64,000 nt of DNA from Actinophytocola sp044466355 (GCF_044466355.1 NZ_JBITMQ010000003.1:507366-571365); one strand, 5' to 3'; shown: positions 1-9,406, numbered from the stretch's first letter. Numbers and translations: made by a program. The notes: generated by a model not told the origin, from the sequence alone.

Positions 1-785
1 TCGGGTCGCTCGCGGTCACCGAACCCGACGGCGGTTCGGATGTCGCGAACGTGCGCACCACGGCCAAGCGGGACGGTGACCACTACGTCGTCAACGGCGC
101 GAAGACGTTCATCACCTCCGGGGTCCGCGCCGACTTCGTCACCACCGTCGTCCGGACCGGTGACGAAGGCGCCCACGGGCTGTCACTCCTGGTCGTGGAA
201 CGCGGCACGCCCGGGTTCACCGTCACCCGCAGGCTCGACAAGATGGGCTGGCACTGTTCCGACACGGCCGAGCTGTCCTACACCGACGTCCGCGTCCCGG
301 CGGCGAACCTCGTCGGCGCGGAAGGTCAGGGGTTCGCCCAGGTCGCGACTCACTTCGTCACCGAGCGGCTCGCGCTCGCCGTGCAGGGGTACGCCACCGC
401 GCAGCGGGCGCTCGACCTCACCGTCGAGTGGTGCCGGATGCGCGAGACGTTCGGCCGCCCACTGATCAGCCGTCAGGTCGTGCAGCACAAGCTCACCGAG
501 ATGGCCCGGCGGGTGGACGTCGCCCGCACCTACACCCGGCACGTCGCGCTCCGGCACGCCGCCGGTGAGCACGTCATCGCCGAGGCGTGCTTCGCGAAGA
601 ACACCGCCGTCGAGACCGGCGAATGGGTCGTCAACGAGGCCGTGCAGCTGCACGGTGGGCTCGGCTACATGCGCGAGTCCGAAGTGGAACGCCACTACCG
701 CGACGTCCGCATCCTCGGCATCGGCGGTGGCACCAACGAGATCCTGACCGGCTTGGCCGCGAAAGTGCTGGGTTACCACCCATGA
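1..785 (+). CDS. Acyl-CoA dehydrogenase, 5'-truncated by the window edge
   Basis: Only the C-terminal two thirds is present; the reading frame is open from base 3. The first visible residues contain TEPDGGSDVANV, the conserved FAD/substrate-binding signature of acyl-CoA dehydrogenases. The end carries the usual QLHGGLGYM and GGGTNEIL segments of the C-terminal helical domain. The family oxidises acyl-CoA to 2-enoyl-CoA with transfer of electrons to ETF. Its stop codon overlaps the start of the carboxylase beta subunit (ATGA), so the two are translationally coupled. With the carboxylase and a second dehydrogenase downstream, a branched-chain or isoprenoid acyl-CoA is the likely substrate, for example isovaleryl-CoA or citronellyl-CoA. 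Substrate assignment is inference; the family call is firm. Confidence 0.93.
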   Translation, partial: GSLAVTEPDGGSDVANVRTTAKRDGDHYVVNGAKTFITSGVRADFVTTVVRTGDEGAHGLSLLVVERGTPGFTVTRRLDKMGWHCSDTAELSYTDVRVPAANLVGAEGQGFAQVATHFVTERLALAVQGYATAQRALDLTVEWCRMRETFGRPLISRQVVQHKLTEMARRVDVARTYTRHVALRHAAGEHVIAEACFAKNTAVETGEWVVNEAVQLHGGLGYMRESEVERHYRDVRILGIGGGTNEILTGLAAKVLGYHP

Positions 786-2389
786 CAACGATCAACTCCA
801 CCGTGGACACCACGTCCACCGAACACAAGGCCAACCGCGAGGCCATGCTCGACAAGCTCGCCGAGATCGAGGCCGAGCACGCCAAGGCCGTCGCGGGCGG
901 TGGCGACAAGTACATCGAGCGGCACCGCAAGCGGGGCAAGCTGCTCGTCCGCGAACGCATCGAGCTGCTGCTCGACCCCGACTCGCCGTTCCTGGAGCTG
1001 TCGCCGCTCGCCGCGTGGGGCACCGACTACAAGGTCGGCGCCAGCGTGGTCACCGGCATCGGGGTGGTCGAGGGTGTCGAGTGCATGATCAGCGGCAGCG
1101 ACCCGACGGTCAAGGGCGGCGCGAGCAACCCCTGGACCACCAAGAAGTCGTTCCGCGCCGCGGACATCGCCGCGCAGAACCGGCTGCCCACGATCAACCT
1201 CGTCGAGTCCGGCGGCGCGGACCTCCCCACGCAGAAGGAGATCTTCATCCCGGGCGGCCGGATCTTCCGCGACATCACCCGCGCCTCCGCGGCGGGCTGT
1301 CCGACCGTCGCGCTCGTGTTCGGCAACTCGACGGCCGGTGGCGCGTACCTGCCCGGGATGTCCGACTACGTGGTGATGGTCAAGGAGCGCGCGAAGGTGT
1401 TCCTCGGCGGGCCGCCGCTGGTCAAGATGGCCACCGGTGAGGAGTCCGACGACGAGTCGCTCGGCGGCGCCGAGATGCACGCCCGCACGTCCGGTCTAGC
1501 CGACTACCTCGCCGTCGACGAGGAGGACGCCATCCGGATCGGGCGCCGCATCGTCGCCCGGCTCAACTGGCGCAAACAGGGACCGGCGCCCGCCAGTGTC
1601 TACAGTGAACCGCTCTACGACGCGGAGGACCTGCTCAGCATCGTGCCGACCGACCTCAAGGTGCCGTTCGACCCGCGTGACGTGATCGCCCGCGTGGTCG
1701 ACGGCTCGGACTTCGACGAGTTCAAGCCCCTGTACGGTACGAGCCTCGTCACCGGCTGGGCGCGGGTGCACGGTTACCCGGTCGGCGTTCTCGCCAACGC
1801 GCGCGGCGTGCTGTTCAGCGAGGAGTCGCAGAAGGCGGCCCAGTTCATCCAGCTGGCCAACCAGATCGACACGCCGCTGATCTTCCTGCACAACACCACC
1901 GGCTACATGGTCGGCAGGGAGTACGAGCAGGGCGGCATCATCAAGCACGGCGCCATGATGATCAACGCGGTGTCGAACTCGAAGGTGCCGCACATCTCGA
2001 TCCTCATGGGCGCCTCCTACGGTGCCGGGCACTACGGCATGTGCGGCCGTGCCTACGACCCGCGGTTCCTGTTCGCGTGGCCCAGCGCGAAGTCCGCGGT
2101 CATGGGTCCGCAGCAGCTCGCCGGCGTGCTGTCCATCGTGGCTCGCCAGGCGGCCGCGGGCCGCGGCCAGGAGTACAACGAGGAGCACGACGCCGCCATG
2201 CGGACCATGGTGGAGAACCAGATCGAGGCCGAGTCGCTGCCGATGTTCCTGTCCGGCATGCTCTACGACGACGGGATCATCGACCCGCGCGACACCCGCA
2301 CGGTGCTCGGCATGAGCCTGTCCACGATCCACAACGGACCTGTCCACGGTACTTCAGGCGCTGCCGGCTTCGGCGTCTTCCGGATGTGA
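782..2389 (+). CDS. Acyl-CoA carboxylase beta subunit (carboxyltransferase; methylcrotonyl-CoA carboxylase-like)
   Basis: The 535-residue protein has the normal length of a biotin-dependent carboxyltransferase. It transfers CO2 from carboxybiotin to an acyl-CoA. The N-terminal crotonase-like half has ESGGADLPTQ near residue 142 and NSTAGGAYLPGM near 181. The C-terminal half has GASYGAGHYGMCGRAYDP near 409; these are the two oxyanion-hole regions. ATG at 782 was chosen because it overlaps the upstream stop and gives the expected N terminus; a longer open frame upstream is only a shadow. The biotin carrier subunit follows immediately. The sequence and the order dehydrogenase-beta-alpha-dehydrogenase resemble the leucine-degradation set of mycobacteria (accD1-accA1-fadE19), so methylcrotonyl-CoA is the best guess. 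Confidence 0.93.
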   Translation: MTTINSTVDTTSTEHKANREAMLDKLAEIEAEHAKAVAGGGDKYIERHRKRGKLLVRERIELLLDPDSPFLELSPLAAWGTDYKVGASVVTGIGVVEGVECMISGSDPTVKGGASNPWTTKKSFRAADIAAQNRLPTINLVESGGADLPTQKEIFIPGGRIFRDITRASAAGCPTVALVFGNSTAGGAYLPGMSDYVVMVKERAKVFLGGPPLVKMATGEESDDESLGGAEMHARTSGLADYLAVDEEDAIRIGRRIVARLNWRKQGPAPASVYSEPLYDAEDLLSIVPTDLKVPFDPRDVIARVVDGSDFDEFKPLYGTSLVTGWARVHGYPVGVLANARGVLFSEESQKAAQFIQLANQIDTPLIFLHNTTGYMVGREYEQGGIIKHGAMMINAVSNSKVPHISILMGASYGAGHYGMCGRAYDPRFLFAWPSAKSAVMGPQQLAGVLSIVARQAAAGRGQEYNEEHDAAMRTMVENQIEAESLPMFLSGMLYDDGIIDPRDTRTVLGMSLSTIHNGPVHGTSGAAGFGVFRM

Positions 2390-2394
2390 GCGGG

Positions 2395-4359
2395 ATGATC
2401 ACGACACTGCTCGTCGCGAACCGGGGCGAGATCGCCCGCCGGGTCTTTCGAACCTGCCGCACGTCAGGCATCTCGACCGTCGCGGTGTTCTCCGACGCCG
2501 ACGAAGGAGCACCGCACGTCCGCGAGGCCGACGCCGCGGTCCGGTTGCCCGGTGTGTCACCGGCCGACACCTACCTGCGGGCCGAGCTGATCATCGACGC
2601 CGCGCGCGAGTCGGGTGCCGACGCCGTGCACCCCGGCTACGGCTTCCTGTCGGAGAACGCGGCGTTCGCCCGTGTCGTCATCGACGCCGGTCTGACGTGG
2701 GTCGGGCCGTCGCCGGAGGCCATCGAGCAGATGGGCTCCAAGATCGAGTCCAAGCGGCTGATGGCCGAGGCCGGTGTGCCCGTCCTGTCCGAACTGGACC
2801 CGGACGCGATCACCGAGGCCGACCTGCCGGTGCTGGTCAAGGCGTCCGCGGGCGGTGGCGGGCGCGGCATGCGTGTCGTCCGGTCGCTGGCCGAGCTGGC
2901 GGACCAGGTCCAGGGTGCGCGTTCGGAGGCCGCGTCGGCGTTCGGCGACGACACGGTGTTCGTCGAGCCGTACCTGACAACCGGCAGGCACATCGAGGTC
3001 CAGGTGATGTGCGACCGGTACGGCACCGTCTGGGCCGTCGGCGAGCGCGAGTGCTCGATCCAGCGCCGCCACCAGAAGATCGTCGAGGAGTCGCCGTCAC
3101 CGCTGGTCGAGCGGGTCGCGGGGATGCGGGACGAGCTGTTCGCCGCCGCTCGCAACGCCGCCAAGGCCATCGGGTACGTCGGCGCGGGCACGGTCGAGTT
3201 CCTCGCCGACGAGACCGGCCGGTTCTACTTCCTCGAGATGAACACGCGCCTGCAGGTAGAGCACCCCGTCACCGAATGCGTGTCGGGGTTGGACCTGGTC
3301 GGCCTGCAGATCGGGGTCGCGGAGGGCAGGCCGCTCCCGGCCGGGCCGCCGCCGTCGCAGGGGCACGCCATCGAGGTGCGGCTCTACGCCGAGGACCCGG
3401 CCGCCGACTGGCGCCCGCACAGCGGCACGCTGCACCGGTTCGAGGTGCCCGGCGTGGCCGCGGAGTTCACCGTCCCGCTCGGCACCGGCATCCGGCTCGA
3501 CTCCGGTGTGGACAGTGGCTCGGTGGTGAGCCCGCACTACGACCCGATGCTCGCCAAGGTCATCTCGGTGGCCCCGTCGCGGGACGTGGCCGCCCGCGCG
3601 CTGGCCGTCGCGCTGACGAAGTCGAAGGTCCACGGCATCACCACCAACCGCGACCTGCTCGTGAACATCCTGTGCCACCCCGCCTTCCTGGCGGGGGACA
3701 CGGACACGGCGTTCTTCGAGCGTCACGGCCTCGACGCGCTCGCCACGCCACTCGCGACGGAGCCGACCGTCCGGCTGTCGGCGCTGGCGGCGGCGCTGGC
3801 GGACGCGGCCGCTAACCGGGCCGCCGCCACGGTGCTCGGCCGCATCCCCAGCGGGTGGCGCAACGTGGTCTCCGGGCCGCAGCGCAAACGCTTCACCATC
3901 GGGGACACCGAGCACGAGGTCACCTACCGGCTCGGCCGCGACGGGCTGATCGGCCACGACGGCGTGCGGCTGATCGAGGCGACGCCGACGACGGTCGTCC
4001 TCGACCTGGAGGGGCTGCGCCGCCGCTTCGACGTGGCCGCCTACCCCGGGCTGTCCGTTGTGGACTCGCCGTTCGGGTCGGTCGCGCTGGTGCCGGTGGA
4101 GCGCTTCCCCGACCCGGCGGCGCAGGTCGCGGCGGGTTCGCTGCTCGCGCCGATGCCCGGCACGGTCGTGCGGGTCGCGGTCGAGCAGGGCGAGACGGTC
4201 ACCGAGGGCCAGCCGCTGCTGTGGCTGGAGGCCATGAAGATGCAGCACCGGATCAACGCCCCCACCGACGGTGTGGTCACCGAGCTCGGTGTCACGGCGG
4301 GGGACCAAGTCGAGGTCGGCCGTGTTCTGGCCGTCGTCAGCGCTGAGGAGGCACAATGA
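2395..4359 (+). CDS. Acyl-CoA carboxylase alpha subunit: biotin carboxylase fused to biotin carrier protein
   Basis: This is a 654-residue protein with three parts. The biotin carboxylase N-domain starts LLVANRGEIARRVFRTCR. The ATP-grasp domain has the glycine-rich loop KASAGGGGRGMR near residue 149. The C-terminal biotinyl domain has EAMKMQ, with Lys615 as the biotinylation site. It carboxylates biotin with ATP and bicarbonate and hands CO2 to the beta subunit encoded just upstream. ATG 2395 gives the typical N terminus; GTG 2386, which overlaps the upstream stop as GTGA, is an alternative adding three residues. The middle linker (about residues 460-560) is weakly conserved, as in methylcrotonyl-CoA carboxylase alpha subunits. 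Confidence 0.94.
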   Translation: MITTLLVANRGEIARRVFRTCRTSGISTVAVFSDADEGAPHVREADAAVRLPGVSPADTYLRAELIIDAARESGADAVHPGYGFLSENAAFARVVIDAGLTWVGPSPEAIEQMGSKIESKRLMAEAGVPVLSELDPDAITEADLPVLVKASAGGGGRGMRVVRSLAELADQVQGARSEAASAFGDDTVFVEPYLTTGRHIEVQVMCDRYGTVWAVGERECSIQRRHQKIVEESPSPLVERVAGMRDELFAAARNAAKAIGYVGAGTVEFLADETGRFYFLEMNTRLQVEHPVTECVSGLDLVGLQIGVAEGRPLPAGPPPSQGHAIEVRLYAEDPAADWRPHSGTLHRFEVPGVAAEFTVPLGTGIRLDSGVDSGSVVSPHYDPMLAKVISVAPSRDVAARALAVALTKSKVHGITTNRDLLVNILCHPAFLAGDTDTAFFERHGLDALATPLATEPTVRLSALAAALADAAANRAAATVLGRIPSGWRNVVSGPQRKRFTIGDTEHEVTYRLGRDGLIGHDGVRLIEATPTTVVLDLEGLRRRFDVAAYPGLSVVDSPFGSVALVPVERFPDPAAQVAAGSLLAPMPGTVVRVAVEQGETVTEGQPLLWLEAMKMQHRINAPTDGVVTELGVTAGDQVEVGRVLAVVSAEEAQ

Positions 4360-5516
4360 CCGGGTTCAACGAGTCCGACGAACGGCGGGCGCTGCGGGCG
4401 GCGGTCGCCGACCTGGGTGGACGCTACGGCGGCGACTGGTTCCTGAAGAAGGCCCGCGCGGGCGAGAAGTCCACCGAACTGTGGGACGAGGCGGGCAAGC
4501 TCGGCTACCTCGGCGTGAACGTGCCCGAGGAGTACGGCGGCGGTGGCGGCAACATCGGCGACCTCGCCGCGGTGGCGGAGGAACTCTCGGCGCAGGGCTG
4601 TGGCCTGCTGCTGATGGTGGTGTCCCCGGCGATCTGCGCGACGATCATCACCCGCTTCGGCACCGACGCGCAGAAGCAGGAGTGGCTGCCCCGGTTCGCC
4701 GACGGGTCGCTGCGCATGGCGTTCGCGATCACCGAACCGGACGCCGGCTCCAACTCGCACAAGATCACCACGACGGCCCGCCGCGACGGCGACGAGTGGG
4801 TGCTGAACGGTCGCAAGGTGTTCATCTCCGGCGTCGACGAGGCGGCCGCCGTGATGGTCGTGGGCCGGACCGAGGACGCGAAGACCGGCAAGCTCAAGCC
4901 CGCCCTGTTCATCGTGCCGACGGACACGCCCGGCTTCGAGTGGCAGCCGATCGAGATGGACATCGTCTCGCCGGACAAGCAGTTCATGCTGTTCCTCGAC
5001 GACGTGCGCCTGCCCGCCGACGCGCTGGTCGGCTCCCAGGACGCGGCGCTGCTGCAGCTGTTCGCGGGCCTGAACCCGGAGCGGATCATGGCCGCGTCGT
5101 TCGCGATCGGCATGGGCCGGTACGCGCTGGACAAGGCCGTCGACTACGTCAAGTCGCGCCAGGTGTGGAGCACCCCGATCGGCGCCCACCAGGGCGTCGC
5201 GCACCCGCTCGCCGAGGCGAAGATCCAGCTGGAGCTGGCCAAGGTGATGACGCAGAAGGCGGCGGCGCTCTACGACGCGGGCGACGACATGGGCGCGGGC
5301 GAGGCCGCGAACATGGCGAAGTACGCGGCCGCGGAGGCGTCGATCAAGGCGGTCGACACGGCCGTCCAGGTGCACGGCGGCAACGGCCTGACCGCCGAGT
5401 ACGGCCTCGGCGCGCTGGTCTCGGCGGCGCGGGTGAACCGGATCGCGCCGGTGAGCCGTGAGATGATCCTCAACTTCGTCGCCCAGAACACCCTCGGACT
5501 CCCGAAATCGTATTGA
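4356..5516 (+). CDS. Acyl-CoA dehydrogenase
   Basis: A full-length 386-residue acyl-CoA dehydrogenase. AFAITEPDAGSN near residue 118 and VQVHGGNGLTAEYGL near 338-352 mark the FAD/substrate site and the C-terminal helical domain. It oxidises an acyl-CoA to the 2-enoyl-CoA and passes electrons to ETF. It overlaps the carboxylase alpha subunit by an ATGA junction and is followed by a TetR gene overlapping by one base, so it belongs to the same operon. It is not close in sequence to the dehydrogenase at the left edge, which suggests two different oxidation steps rather than a duplication. Confidence 0.93.
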   Translation: MTGFNESDERRALRAAVADLGGRYGGDWFLKKARAGEKSTELWDEAGKLGYLGVNVPEEYGGGGGNIGDLAAVAEELSAQGCGLLLMVVSPAICATIITRFGTDAQKQEWLPRFADGSLRMAFAITEPDAGSNSHKITTTARRDGDEWVLNGRKVFISGVDEAAAVMVVGRTEDAKTGKLKPALFIVPTDTPGFEWQPIEMDIVSPDKQFMLFLDDVRLPADALVGSQDAALLQLFAGLNPERIMAASFAIGMGRYALDKAVDYVKSRQVWSTPIGAHQGVAHPLAEAKIQLELAKVMTQKAAALYDAGDDMGAGEAANMAKYAAAEASIKAVDTAVQVHGGNGLTAEYGLGALVSAARVNRIAPVSREMILNFVAQNTLGLPKSY

Positions 5517-6124
5517 TGACAGAAGTACTGCGTGAACCGCGCCAGGACCGCAGCCGGGCCACCCGGCAGCGGCTCCTGGAGGCGGCCATCGAATGCCTGG
5601 CCGAGGTGGGCTGGTCGGGTAGCACGGTGTCGGTGGTGGCGGAACGGGCCGGCGTCTCGCGCGGCGCCGCCCAGCACCACTTCCCGACCCGCGAGGACCT
5701 GTTCACCTCGGCCGTCGAGTACGTGGCGTCGGAGCGCCTCGCGGTGCTCCGCTCCAGATCGGTCGACCTGCCCGCCGGGCCGGACCGCACGCGGGCCGTG
5801 GTCGGCATGGTCGAGCTGATGTACACCGGGCCGCTGTTCCGTGCCGCGATCCACCTGTGGGTCGCGGCGTCGTCGGACGAGCGGCTCCGGGAGAGCGTGG
5901 TGCAGCTGGAGGAGCGGGTCGGGCGGGAGACGCACCGGACCGCTCTGGAGCTGCTCGGCGTCGACGAGTCGCGCGTGGGCGTGCGTGCGGCGGTGCAGGC
6001 GACGCTCGACATGGCCCGCGGGCTCGGGCTCGCCAACCTGCTGACCGATGACAGCAAGCGACGGCAGCGGGTGCTGGACCAGTGGTCGACCATGCTCGCG
6101 GAGGCACTGCACGCCGAGCCCTGA
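5516..6124 (+). CDS. TetR/AcrR-family regulator closing the acyl-CoA operon
   Basis: This is a 202-residue protein. The N-terminal helix-turn-helix region contains SVVAERAGVSRGAAQHHF around residues 40-57, the TetR DNA-binding signature, followed by a helical ligand domain. ATG 5516 shares one base with the preceding stop (TGATG); TTG 5513 in frame is less likely. Position at the 3' end of the catabolic operon suggests it senses an acyl-CoA intermediate and controls the operon, as LiuR- or AtuR-type regulators do; this is inference. The presumed operator would lie upstream of the left window edge. Confidence 0.9.
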   Translation: MTEVLREPRQDRSRATRQRLLEAAIECLAEVGWSGSTVSVVAERAGVSRGAAQHHFPTREDLFTSAVEYVASERLAVLRSRSVDLPAGPDRTRAVVGMVELMYTGPLFRAAIHLWVAASSDERLRESVVQLEERVGRETHRTALELLGVDESRVGVRAAVQATLDMARGLGLANLLTDDSKRRQRVLDQWSTMLAEALHAEP

Positions 6125-6133
6125 CCGGCTCGT

Positions 6134-6162
6134 TTGGCAAATGGTCCACGTCAAGCCATAAT
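6134..6162 (+). promoter_or_regulatory. Strong housekeeping-type promoter for the HelD-like gene
   Basis: TTGGCA at 6134-6139 and CATAAT at 6157-6162 are separated by exactly 17 bp, and each matches the vegetative sigma factor consensus at five of six positions. It sits in an unusually AT-rich stretch (6130-6225) between the TetR stop and the helicase start. The spacing and match are read directly; use in vivo is inferred. Confidence 0.55.
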
Positions 6163-6235
6163 CAATGGCTGGCTTTTGTTCGAAAAATTCGGCGAATGCC
6201 AGAAAGTGCGTTGATTATAGTTGATGAGGGGCCCT

Positions 6236-8419
6236 TTGTCAAAGAGCGATTACGACGCGGAATTGCAGGCCGAACGGGAACACATCGCGTCGTTGTACGC
6301 GCACCTGGACGCCGAGCGGTCGACCGCGTCGGGCAAGCTCGACGGCGTGCTGATCGACAGCACCGCGGAGACCACCGAGGCGCTATGGGAGCGTGACGTC
6401 GCCGCGACCACGCTGACCAGCCAGATCTCCCGGCTGAAGGTGGCGGACAACGGCCTGTGCTTCGGTCGGCTCGACCACACCGACACCACGACGACCTACA
6501 TCGGCCGCATCGGGCTCTTCGACGAGGAGAACGACTACGAACCGCTGCTGACCGACTGGCGGGCGCCGATCGCGCGGCCGTTTTACGTGGCCACCTCCGC
6601 CAATCCGGAAGGGGTCACACGGAGGCGCCATTTCCGGGTACGCGGCCGCCGGGTGCTCGCATTTCACGACGACGTGCTCGAACACGGTGTCGCGGACAGC
6701 GACGAGGTGCTCCTCACCGCGCTCAACGCGCCCCGTTCGGACACGATGGGTGACATCGTCGCGACGATCCAGGCCGAGCAGGACGAGATCATCCGTCTCG
6801 GCCGCACCGGCGTGGTCGTCATCGACGGCGGCCCCGGCACCGGCAAGACGGTCGTGGCGCTGCACCGGGTCGCCTACCTGCTCTACACGCACCGCGAGCG
6901 CATGTCGCGGCGCGGTGTGCTGATCATCGGCCCGAACACCGGCTTCCTCCGCTACATCGGCGGCGTGCTGCCCTCGCTCGGCGAGACCGACGTGGTGTTC
7001 GCCACGACCGGGCAGCTGATGCCCGGGGTGCGCACCCGCGCCGCCGACCCGGACCGCGAGGTCAAGGGCAGCCTCGCGATGGTCGACCTGGTGCGGGCGG
7101 CCGTCGCGAACCGGCAGGAGGTGCCGGAGACCCCGATCGAGGTCGAGCTGGACGACGTGACCGTCGAGATCGACGTCTCGGTGGCCGGCCGGGCGCGGGA
7201 GCGGGCCCGCGGGTCCGGCCGGCTGCACAACCGGGCGCAGGAGATCTTCCGCGACGCGCTGATCCTGGAGCTGGCCGAGCAGGCCGTCGACCGGATCGGC
7301 GCGGGCTGGCTGGACGTCCGCGACACGCCCGACCTGGCGAAGGACCTGGCCGCGGACGTGCGCCGCGAGCTGATCTCCAGCGAGGCGCTGGCCGAGGCGG
7401 TCGAGCTGCTCTGGCCACGGTTGACGCCGCAGAAGCTGTTCGCCGACCTCTACACCCGCCCGGAGCGGCTCGCCGCGATTCACGCGCCGAAGTCGTTCCA
7501 CCGGGAGCGCGGCGACGCGTGGACCGTGTCCGACGTGCCGCTGCTCGACGAGGCGGCCGAGCTGCTCGGCCCGTACGAGTCGGACGAGGAGGCCGAGCGG
7601 ACGCGCCTGGAGCAGGAGGCGTACGCGCGGGGCGTGCTCGACATCCTCGACACCGACGAGGACCCGGACGAGGAGATGCTGCGGGCCGTCGACCTGATCG
7701 ACCCGACGGCCCTGGCGGAACGGCAGGAGGAGCGCGACCACCGGTCGCTGGCCGAGCGGGCGGCGGCCGATCGCGAGTGGACGTACGGGCACGTGGTGGT
7801 CGACGAGGCGCAGGAGCTGTCCGAGATGGACTGGCGGGTGCTGATGCGGCGTTGCCCGACCCGGTCGATGACGATCGTCGGCGACCTCGCGCAGCGCGAG
7901 TCGCCGGCCGGCGCGCGGTCGTGGTCGGCCATGCTCGACGAGTACGTGCCGAACCGGTGGACCTACCGGCAGCTGACCGTCAACTACCGCATGCCCGCGG
8001 AGATCATGGACGTCGCGGCGTCCCTGCTGTCCACGATGGACACCGCGGCGCAGCCACCGAAGTCCGTGCGGTCGACCGGGGCGCAACCGTGGTCGCGGTG
8101 GACCACCGAGGACCGGCTCGCGGCCGCGGTGACGGAGATGGTCGCGCGCATGGAGGCGGAGATCGGCGAGGGCACGGTCGCGGTGATCGCGCCGGACGGC
8201 TCGACGCTCAACGTGGACGCGCTGGTGCTGCCGCCGCGCTCGACCAAGGGCCTCGAGTTCGACGGGGTGATCGTGGTCGAGCCGACGGCGATCATGGCGG
8301 GCGACGCGGGCGCCGCCGAGCTGTACGTGGCGCTGACGAGGGCGACGCAGCGGCTGGGGGTCGTGCACACGGCCCCGTTGCCGGACTGCCTGTTGCTGCT
8401 CGATGATGTGACCCCGTGA
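6236..8419 (+). CDS. HelD/HelR-family RNA polymerase-recycling ATPase (UvrD/Rep-like superfamily 1)
   Basis: A roughly 727-residue superfamily-1 helicase-like ATPase. Walker A is GGPGTGKT near residues 199-206, Walker B is VVVDEAQELSEMDW near 520, and motif VI-like LYVALTRATQRLGVV lies near the C terminus. The N terminus, SDYDAELQAEREHIASLYAHL, matches the coiled arm of HelD proteins, which enter the RNA polymerase channels and release stalled complexes. An acidic stretch near residue 470 (DTDEDPDEE) could be the channel-probing loop. TTG 6236 is preferred because GAGG at 6226-6229 lies six bases upstream; ATG 6224 and TTG 6221 are in frame but lack a ribosome site. Some actinobacterial homologues (HelR) also displace rifamycins; that role here is unproven. 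Confidence 0.9.
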   Translation: MSKSDYDAELQAEREHIASLYAHLDAERSTASGKLDGVLIDSTAETTEALWERDVAATTLTSQISRLKVADNGLCFGRLDHTDTTTTYIGRIGLFDEENDYEPLLTDWRAPIARPFYVATSANPEGVTRRRHFRVRGRRVLAFHDDVLEHGVADSDEVLLTALNAPRSDTMGDIVATIQAEQDEIIRLGRTGVVVIDGGPGTGKTVVALHRVAYLLYTHRERMSRRGVLIIGPNTGFLRYIGGVLPSLGETDVVFATTGQLMPGVRTRAADPDREVKGSLAMVDLVRAAVANRQEVPETPIEVELDDVTVEIDVSVAGRARERARGSGRLHNRAQEIFRDALILELAEQAVDRIGAGWLDVRDTPDLAKDLAADVRRELISSEALAEAVELLWPRLTPQKLFADLYTRPERLAAIHAPKSFHRERGDAWTVSDVPLLDEAAELLGPYESDEEAERTRLEQEAYARGVLDILDTDEDPDEEMLRAVDLIDPTALAERQEERDHRSLAERAAADREWTYGHVVVDEAQELSEMDWRVLMRRCPTRSMTIVGDLAQRESPAGARSWSAMLDEYVPNRWTYRQLTVNYRMPAEIMDVAASLLSTMDTAAQPPKSVRSTGAQPWSRWTTEDRLAAAVTEMVARMEAEIGEGTVAVIAPDGSTLNVDALVLPPRSTKGLEFDGVIVVEPTAIMAGDAGAAELYVALTRATQRLGVVHTAPLPDCLLLLDDVTP

Positions 8420-8979
8420 AGATCCTCGCCAGGACGGTGGCACCGGCCGCCGACGCCCGCGCCCTGCTGCCGTACGCCACGGTCACCGACGACGGTCTCA
8501 TCGAGGCCGAGGTGCGGGACCGCGAGTTCACCCAGCGCTGCCTGGAGATCTCGAACGCGGTCGACGAGCTGGAGGGCCGCCCGGTCCTGCGGTACGACGA
8601 GACGAGCACGACGGTGGACATCGCCGCGGCACCGTCCGCGGTGTTCGCGTCGCTCACCGAGCGGGAGCTGTTCGCGCGCTGGTTCGGCCTGCCGCTGGCG
8701 ATCGAGCCGCACCCGGGTGGCCGCTGGGAGATCGAGGGCGGCGGTCCGGTCGGGACGGTCGTCGAGGTGGTGGCGGACCGTCGCCTCGTGCTGTCCGAGG
8801 ACACCGGCGTCAGCACGTGGGAACTGTCCGAAGTGGATGCCGGCACCCGGTTGTCGGTCAGCATGAGCCTGCGCGGTGGCCCGCCGCCGCCCAGGAGCTG
8901 GTGCGGGTGGCTGAGTGGCGTCAACCAGCTGCGCCGGTTCCACGAGGTGCCGGAGCGTTGCCCGATCTGGGTAACCTGA
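8416..8979 (+). CDS. SRPBCC/AHSA1-like domain protein
   Basis: A 187-residue protein starting with GTG in a GTGA overlap with the HelD-like gene. Residues about 60-165 resemble the SRPBCC (START-like) fold: a TVDIAAAPSAVFASLTERELFARWFG opening strand-helix unit followed by the PGGRWEIEGGGPVGTVVEV turn. Such domains bind hydrophobic ligands or act as cochaperone-like modules. The first 55 residues are not part of that domain and I do not recognise them. Coupling to the HelD-like gene suggests co-expression, but a functional link is not established. Confidence 0.75.
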   Translation: MKILARTVAPAADARALLPYATVTDDGLIEAEVRDREFTQRCLEISNAVDELEGRPVLRYDETSTTVDIAAAPSAVFASLTERELFARWFGLPLAIEPHPGGRWEIEGGGPVGTVVEVVADRRLVLSEDTGVSTWELSEVDAGTRLSVSMSLRGGPPPPRSWCGWLSGVNQLRRFHEVPERCPIWVT

Positions 8980-8983
8980 CCCG

Positions 8984-9403
8984 GTGGAGCTGACAATCGA
9001 CGACGCCCGGCAGGCGCTGGCGGCACAACCGTTCAGCGTCCTGCTCGGGGCGCGCATCGTCGCGTTCGGCGGCGGGGGTACCACCCTGGAGATCGACATC
9101 CGCGACGAACACAAGCAGCAGAACGGTTTCGTGCACGGCGGTGTGCTCGCGTACGCGGCCGACAACACGATCACCTTCGCGGCGGGCTCGGTCCTCGGGC
9201 CGTCGGTGCTGACCGGGCGGGTCGCCGTCGAGTACCTGCGTCCCGCGGTCGGCCGGGTGCTGGTGGCACGGGCCGACGTCACCGAGTCGTCCGCGCGGCG
9301 GGCGGAGGTCCGCTGCGAGCTGTTCGCACAGGACGACTCGGGAACGCGGAAGGTGGTGGCGACCGCGGCGGGGACCGTGGTGGTCGTGAACAGGCGAGGG
9401 TGA
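8984..9403 (+). CDS. PaaI-family hotdog thioesterase
   Basis: A 139-residue single hotdog-fold protein. The segment NGFVHGGVLAYAADNT (about residues 46-61) is the PaaI/YbgC-type signature, with the HGG turn and the Asp on the long helix that activates water. It likely hydrolyses an acyl-CoA or aryl-CoA thioester. GTG 8984 is four bases after the preceding stop, so it is probably in the same transcript. The exact substrate cannot be read from sequence. Confidence 0.87.
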   Translation: MELTIDDARQALAAQPFSVLLGARIVAFGGGGTTLEIDIRDEHKQQNGFVHGGVLAYAADNTITFAAGSVLGPSVLTGRVAVEYLRPAVGRVLVARADVTESSARRAEVRCELFAQDDSGTRKVVATAAGTVVVVNRRG

Positions 9404-9406
9404 GGT

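Noticed and set aside
587..781. Extended N terminus for the carboxylase beta subunit
   Set aside because: The extra residues are an out-of-frame reading of the upstream dehydrogenase; the family N terminus begins at 782.
6130..6235. Rifamycin-associated element before the HelD-like gene
   Set aside because: I saw no long perfect inverted repeat of the kind reported upstream of rifamycin-inducible genes; only a short GGGGCCC palindrome is present.
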